Assembly (NCBI GenBank): GCA_005877775.1
Contig: VBOJ01000016.1
Location: 1-35,734, forward strand
DNA from: Nitrospirota bacterium
Lineage (GTDB): Bacteria > Nitrospirota > Nitrospiria > Nitrospirales > Nitrospiraceae
Reading direction: 5' to 3'
Length of the DNA stretch: 35,734 nt
The translations under genes were made by a program, and so were the position numbers. The notes beneath the pieces are model-generated. The model made no database searches, was not told the DNA's origin, and saw only the letters and a program-made list of their open reading frames with translations. Shown here in pieces: positions 31,997 through 35,734 of this stretch. Position 1 is the stretch's first letter. Each line of letters opens with the position of its first letter.

Positions 31997-33280
31997 ATGA
32001 AGACGACGCGATCAAAACAACTGTTTGCCGAGGCGCAGCGCTACATCCCAGGTGGGGTCAACAGTCCTGTCCGCGCATTCCGCTCCGTCGGGGGACAGCC
32101 GCTCTTCATCAAACGGGCGAAGGGTTCCCGCCTCTATGACGTGGACGGAAATAGTTTCATTGACTATGTCCTGTCCTGGGGACCGATGATCCTGGGGCAC
32201 GCTCCTCCATCGGTCATCAAGGCGATCGCACGCGCCGCCGACGACGGCACGAGCTACGGGGCACCGACTGAGCTTGAGGTCCGTCTCGCACAGATGATCA
32301 CCGAGGCGATTCCGTCCATCGAGCAGGTCCGGTTGGTGAGTTCCGGGACAGAGGCGGTCATGAGCGCGATCAGGCTCGCCCGCGCCTACACCAAACGGGA
32401 CCAGATCATTAAGTTTGAAGGCTGCTACCACGGACATTCCGATTACCTGCTGGCGAAGGCTGGGTCAGGGCTGGCGACGTTGGGGATTCCCGACAGCCCA
32501 GGTGTACCGGCTGATTTCACGCGCCACACGCTGACTGCTCCCTTCAACGATATCAGAACCGCTCAGCAATTGATCCAGGAGCATCATCGAAATTTGGCCT
32601 GCATCATCGTTGAGCCCATCGCGGGCAACATGGGCGTCGTGCCGCCAGGGGAGGATTTTCTACCCACCCTTCGCACGCTCACTCAGGCCCACGGGATTCT
32701 CTTGATCTTCGACGAAGTGATCACCGGGTTCCGCGTGCACTATGGAGGAGCCCAGGCGCTCTACAGAGTGACGCCAGACCTCACCTGTCTGGGGAAGATC
32801 ATCGGCGGGGGGCTGCCGGTCGGCGCCTATGGTGGGAAGAGGGAGATCATGCGGATGGTTGCGCCGGAAGGACCGGTCTATCAGGCCGGCACTCTCTCTG
32901 GAAATCCCTTGGCCGTGACTGCGGGGATCGAGACGCTCACCAGGCTGCGGGCTCGAGGTTTCTATGAGAACTTAGATCAGCGGGCAGCCGAGTTGGCGAA
33001 AGGTCTGGGGGCAGCAGCGAAGAAAGCCGGCGTGCCTCTGACACAGACGCGGGTGGGTTCAATGCTGGGGGCGTTTTTTACGAAGGGGCCGGTGGTGGAC
33101 TATGCCTCAGCCAAGCAATCGAATACGCAGGCCTACGCAAAATTCTTTCACAACATGCTCAATAAGGGCATCTATTTCGCTCCATCCCAATTCGAAGCAG
33201 CCTTTCTCTCGACCGCCCACACCGACGCCGACATCAAGAAAACGATCGCCGCAGCGCAAGCGGTGATGAAGAGCCTTTGA
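31997..33280 (+). CDS. hemL: Glutamate-1-semialdehyde 2,1-aminomutase
   Basis: This PLP enzyme moves the amino group of glutamate-1-semialdehyde to give 5-aminolevulinate, a precursor of haem and other tetrapyrroles, via the C5 pathway. From the ATG at 31997 it reads MKTTRSKQLFAEAQRYIPGG, then VNSPVRAFRSVGG, the standard HemL opening. The PLP lysine is Lys267 in CLGKIIGGGLPVGAYGG. Other landmarks are LVSSGTEAVMSAIRLAR, FEGCYHGHSDYLL and IFDEVITGFRV. The length of 427 residues is normal. The frame runs upstream into the repeat block, but the ATG at 31997 fits the family. It supplies haem for the cytochromes of such organisms. Confidence 0.97.
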   Translation: MKTTRSKQLFAEAQRYIPGGVNSPVRAFRSVGGQPLFIKRAKGSRLYDVDGNSFIDYVLSWGPMILGHAPPSVIKAIARAADDGTSYGAPTELEVRLAQMITEAIPSIEQVRLVSSGTEAVMSAIRLARAYTKRDQIIKFEGCYHGHSDYLLAKAGSGLATLGIPDSPGVPADFTRHTLTAPFNDIRTAQQLIQEHHRNLACIIVEPIAGNMGVVPPGEDFLPTLRTLTQAHGILLIFDEVITGFRVHYGGAQALYRVTPDLTCLGKIIGGGLPVGAYGGKREIMRMVAPEGPVYQAGTLSGNPLAVTAGIETLTRLRARGFYENLDQRAAELAKGLGAAAKKAGVPLTQTRVGSMLGAFFTKGPVVDYASAKQSNTQAYAKFFHNMLNKGIYFAPSQFEAAFLSTAHTDADIKKTIAAAQAVMKSL

Positions 33281-33289
33281 GCAATAAGA

Positions 33290-33384
33290 CCATATGGCTG
33301 ATGGCCTATAGTAAGAAGCCTCTTGTGATAACTCCCCGTCATCTCAGACCATACGCCATACGCTATATGCCATAGGCTCTTCGC
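33290..33384. terminator. Quasi-palindromic spacer between convergent genes
   Basis: CCATATGGCTGATGGCCTATAG after hemL is approximately inverted by CGCTATATGCCATAGG further on, so the spacer can fold back. It sits between hemL and the convergent small acidic gene and may end both transcripts. No clean GC stem plus T-run is seen. Confidence 0.35.
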
Positions 33385-33390
33385 ATAAGG

Positions 33391-33621
33391 CTATTCCTCG
33401 TCCTCATCCTCTGCATCCAATGCTTCCTGCCGCTTCTGCTCCTCCATCGCATTGTGGAGCAACATGCGAATGAACATGGAGTACAAGGACCCTTTCTCCA
33501 ACGTGCCCCCTGGAGGAATGGCGATCTTCCCTTCCTTGATCATGCGGTCCAGCCAGGCCTTTTGATCCGGCGCGATTAGGATCGGAATCTCAACCAACCC
33601 CACCTTCCCAAACATATCCAT
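33391..33621 (-). CDS. Small protein with acidic tail, unknown function
   Basis: This 76-residue protein is not recognised. The ATG at 33621 has a strong AAGGAGG site seven bases upstream. The sequence MDMFGKVGLVEIPILIAPDQ is followed by KAWLDRMIKEGKIAIPPGGTLEKGSLYSMFIRMLLHNAMEEQK. It ends in an acidic tail EALDAEDEDEE. The middle part (KAWLDRMIKEGKI...YSMFIRMLLHNAM) looks like a short helical unit similar to ribbon-helix-helix regulators, though this is a guess. It converges on hemL and has no partner gene in its direction. Confidence 0.65.
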   Translation of the reverse strand: MDMFGKVGLVEIPILIAPDQKAWLDRMIKEGKIAIPPGGTLEKGSLYSMFIRMLLHNAMEEQKRQEALDAEDEDEE

Positions 33622-33644
33622 GGATAAGCCTCCTTAGAAACGGC

Positions 33645-33730
33645 GACGGGTGACAGGTGACGAGTGACGTGTTTGAAAATCGGAGGGACAGAAAGCCTTC
33701 GCGTCACGCGTCACCCTTCACGCGTCACGG
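33645..33730. repeat. GTGAC/GTCAC word spacer upstream of the nuclease gene
   Basis: GGTGACAGGTGACGAGTGACGTG is followed 36 bases later by its inverse in words, GCGTCACGCGTCACCCTTC and CGCGTCACGG. The arms can pair over a loop rich in A and G. No gene is seen in 33622-33904. Confidence 0.5.
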
Positions 33731-33904
33731 TGGCAGCTATTCCACCACGTGCTTTTCAGCTTTGTCAACTGAGCCGGAAAGAGCGGCACGGGTACGCGAA
33801 GGCGGGAGCACGTTGATCGTGAAGCGTTATTCGTGAATCGTGACGAGAGACAAGCATTGGTACTGGACAAGGTACCTTGACCTCGACTGCTTGCTAGGCG
33901 AATC

Positions 33905-34897
33905 ATGGCGACTTATACTGCAGGTGGACCAAACCGAGGCATTTATCTGGAACCAGATAATGCTCAGTTAGGCGCCGGAGCCACCACCAATCGGAGTAAG
34001 GCTCTGCCTTCCCATGTCTTCGTCACGGCCAAGTACCTAGGCCGGTGCGTCGAGACCGGCCTCTTCGGGGTAACCGTCCAGCAGGTGAACTACCTCGCCA
34101 CGGTCTCCCCCGGCGACAGCGTCTTCCTGCTTGAGACCGGAACGGGCCGCATCGCTGGACCGTTCTCGATTGACGGTCCGTTGTTCTTCAGTCAAACACC
34201 CGTTTGGGAGAACCCTGACAAGTTCACCTATCGACTTCGGCTCGCAGGACCGGAGGTATGGCAGGCGGACGTGAGTGCCCTCTGGAACGTGCTCCTGCGG
34301 CGGCGCGTCTCGGAGTTCTTCAGCTTCACTACCTTTCAGCGGTCGTCGGTTGGCCTTATAGGGGACGAGGGTAACGCCCTCGCAGAAGCATTGAAGAGAA
34401 CGGCAGCGGTCGCTTTCACTCCGGGAGCCACCCCGGTCGACCAACGTCCAGTTGATCTTCTTCAGAAGGACACAGCCTTCTTCACATCGGAAGCTCGACT
34501 CGAAGCGAGCCTCCTTCTTGCCCGGGACGAGTTCCTGGCCTTTCTCAGAGACGAGGGTCATCTCTCGCGGGGCACCTCCCCAACGGTCCTCAACCAAGTC
34601 ACACTCCCCGGGTTGAACTACAACGTCGACGTTCTGTTACTCTCCGACAATTCGGCCTTGGTTATCGAGCTCAAGAAGGACGCAGTCGACGAGCAAGCGA
34701 ACTCACAACTCAAGCGCTACGGTCGCTATTGGGAGGCCTGTGGTCTTGCGGTGACTCTCGTAGCCATTGGGAATGCCGTCGCCTGCACGGATCCTTCCAT
34801 TGCCGTGTACTCCTACGGCATAGATCGCTCTCGCGGAGCCGTTCGTCTCGAGGGCAACGGGAAGAAATGGTACCTTCCTGCGCGGACCGGCGGCTAG
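33905..34897 (+). CDS. Predicted modified-DNA nuclease: PUA-like (DCD/EVE-like) domain plus NucS-like nuclease
   Basis: This is a 330-residue single-gene nuclease candidate. Residues about 35-120 (PSHVFVTAKYLGRCVETGLFG, VSPGDSVFLLETGTGRIAGPF, FTYRLRLAG) have the strand order of DCD/EVE/YTH-type PUA-like domains, which read modified bases. A helical linker follows. The C-terminal part carries a PD-(D/E)XK site of the NucS/RecB type: Glu196 in SEARLEASLLLARDEF, Asp242 in YNVDVLLLSD, Glu255-x-Lys257 in ALVIELKKDAV, and Gln268 in QLKRYGRYW. Such a combination would fit a modification-dependent restriction enzyme, and no DNA methyltransferase is nearby, as expected for that type. The start is ATG 33905 with AGGCGA six bases upstream. 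Domain names are assigned by eye. Confidence 0.72.
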   Translation: MATYTAGGPNRGIYLEPDNAQLGAGATTNRSKALPSHVFVTAKYLGRCVETGLFGVTVQQVNYLATVSPGDSVFLLETGTGRIAGPFSIDGPLFFSQTPVWENPDKFTYRLRLAGPEVWQADVSALWNVLLRRRVSEFFSFTTFQRSSVGLIGDEGNALAEALKRTAAVAFTPGATPVDQRPVDLLQKDTAFFTSEARLEASLLLARDEFLAFLRDEGHLSRGTSPTVLNQVTLPGLNYNVDVLLLSDNSALVIELKKDAVDEQANSQLKRYGRYWEACGLAVTLVAIGNAVACTDPSIAVYSYGIDRSRGAVRLEGNGKKWYLPARTGG

Positions 34898-35051
34898 CAT
34901 GCGGTTGGAACTGTCGGGCGCTCGAAAGGCAAACGCCCGTGCGGATCGGTTGGCCCCGGTCCGCGGATATGGAAGCAATCTTCGTGTCTGGCGGGGATGT
35001 CGCCCGCAGTTCAACCGCTATCCTTAAGCCCTACGAAGCACAGGAAATTGC

Positions 35052-35113
35052 AGAAATTTTGGTCAGAGTCTTATATCATTCGCGGACGCCCAAAAGAGGT
35101 GCCCCGCTCCTCG
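35052..35113 (+). repeat. Direct repeat R1 flanking the zinc-ribbon gene
   Basis: AGAAATTTTGGTCAGAGTCTT and then CGCGGACGCCCAAAAGAGGT up to CCGCTCCTCG match R2 at 35674-35734 over about 61 bases with several differences. The wording (GGTCAGAGT ... GCGGACGCCC ... CCGCTCCTCG) resembles the ends of RAYT/IS200-like elements. No gene is seen in 34898-35206 apart from this repeat and a hairpin (TCTGCTGC/GCAGCAGA) at 35145-35171. Confidence 0.7.
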
Positions 35114-35206
35114 GAAATTAACTTCTGATCCCAATGGCAAGTGATCTGCTGCATGGGTAGGCCGCAGCAGACTTGATAGTTAGCCGAAATACAAGAGCGA
35201 GAAGTA

Positions 35207-35667
35207 ATGGCGCTTATAAGGTGCAAAGAATGTGGACAAGAGATAAGTACAAAAGCTAAAACATGCCCTCATTGTGGTTCGCCGCAGAAGAGGAAAACGT
35301 CGCCATTCACGTGGCTAGTGACGATCCTTATTGTTTTGTGGGCAATTGCGTATTTCTCGAACGAAAGAACAAGAAACAAGCTCTCTCATCAATTAATTTT
35401 GACTTCAATTGGGGGGCGACTGCCGGCGGAAACATCATGGAAGCAAACTTTACTATTCACAATAAAGGCAAGAGAGACGTTAAAGATATTGAGATTACAT
35501 GCACCCACTTCGCGAAAAGCGGAACACGGATTGATAGCAATACCAGAACAATATATGAAATCATCAAAGCCAACTCCAAGAAGAGCTTTAATAATTTCAG
35601 TATGGGGTTCATACACAGCCAGGCACATAAATCGTCATGCGGAATTACCGATTTAGTGGTGATGTAG
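35207..35667 (+). pseudogene. Frameshifted zinc-ribbon membrane protein gene
   Basis: Frame one, from ATG 35207 with GAGAAG upstream, reads MALIRCKECGQEISTKAKTC and then PHCGSPQKRKTSPFTWLVTILIVLWAIAYFSNE. It is a zinc ribbon (CxxC...CxxC) plus one membrane helix. It then turns to nonsense. The frame one base behind reads KQALSSINFDFNWGATAGGN and continues with NFTIHNKGKRDVKDIEITC up to CGITDLVVM, a plausible beta-sandwich domain ending at 35667. A single lost base near 35363-35380, in an A-rich run, would join them. The gene is much richer in A+T than its neighbours, and both sides have a direct repeat, so it looks like acquired DNA. A sequencing error is possible. Confidence 0.65.
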
Positions 35668-35673
35668 TTTAAG

Positions 35674-35734
35674 AGAAATTGGGGTCAGAGTATCTTTCTT
35701 CCGCGGACGCCCACAAGGGCTGACCCGCTCCTCG
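35674..35734 (+). repeat. Direct repeat R2 at the window edge
   Basis: AGAAATTGGGGTCAGAGTAT leads a block that matches R1 at 35052-35113. Here GGGTCAG at 35682-35688 can pair with CTGACCC at 35720-35726, a hairpin lost in R1, where the right arm has changed. The window ends inside or at the end of the repeat. Confidence 0.7.

Noticed and set aside
34899-35027. 42-codon frame after the nuclease gene as a possible small gene.
   Set aside because: No ribosome binding site, no recognisable pattern, and Arg-rich composition typical of chance frames in GC-rich DNA.

Overview
The window looks like an ordinary chromosomal stretch, about 60% G+C, of a free-living Gram-negative bacterium. The gene style (rpsT/holA/lptE/leuS block, exported c-type cytochrome and cupredoxin beside an ECF sigma factor, BBP2-like porin, DUF6941-like protein, very repeat-rich spacers) suggests a Nitrospira-like member of the Nitrospirota. 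That assignment is an inference from protein style and is not proven here. No rRNA, tRNA, CRISPR array, prophage or complete insertion sequence was found.

Layout. 1-5.3 kb is housekeeping: the 5' part of pyrF, rpsT, and the minus-strand run leuS-lptE-holA. 5.4-8.5 kb holds a METTL7-like methyltransferase, a YrfG-like HAD nucleotidase and the GTPase der. 8.5-12.8 kb is a plus-strand group: ECF sigma factor, zinc-finger anti-sigma protein, cupredoxin, bacterial PH-domain membrane protein, mono-haem cytochrome c and a large exported TPR-like protein. This reads as an envelope or electron-transfer regulon. 12.9-18.2 kb has an M20 dipeptidase behind a truncated flavin monooxygenase, two tandem exported paralogues separated by a MITE-like element, a DUF6941-like protein, an outer-membrane porin and a HEAGH membrane protein. 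18.4-21.7 kb is a minus-strand group: small Cys-rich protein, macrodomain, HTH-metallo-beta-lactamase fusion, site-2-type protease and DUF1566 protein. 22.1-31 kb is another minus-strand series: an unusual histidine-phosphatase/phosphofructokinase fusion, pyruvate kinase, an exported protein, a phosphoglycolate phosphatase and an M16 peptidase pair. From pyruvate kinase onward the genes are tightly packed, with repeated stop/start overlaps. 31.1-33.6 kb has a short cation-efflux protein, hemL and a small acidic protein. 33.9-35.7 kb is accessory: a predicted modified-DNA nuclease, then an A+T-rich frameshifted zinc-ribbon gene between two 61-62 bp direct repeats.

Most of the unexplained structure is in the spacers. 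Two ~172 bp cassettes, 14.7 kb apart and in opposite orientation, each follow a gene's stop codon. Each carries the same Shine-Dalgarno-led 14-codon reading frame followed by a hairpin, and the late-codon differences are mostly synonymous, so they are candidates for a new small-peptide element. A 30 bp palindromic sequence is present at 31.9 kb and cleanly absent from a homologous repeat at 28.1 kb, an empty-site/filled-site pair. A second 30 bp copy lies inside the 5' end of an M16 peptidase reading frame. Further families are a 78 bp inverted-orientation pair, three GCAACGGGT hairpins and three MITE-like elements.

At the protein level the strongest candidates are the FBPase-2-like/PFK-1-like fusion and the PUA-like plus NucS-like nuclease. 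Function assignments come from reading motifs by eye; no database search was run.
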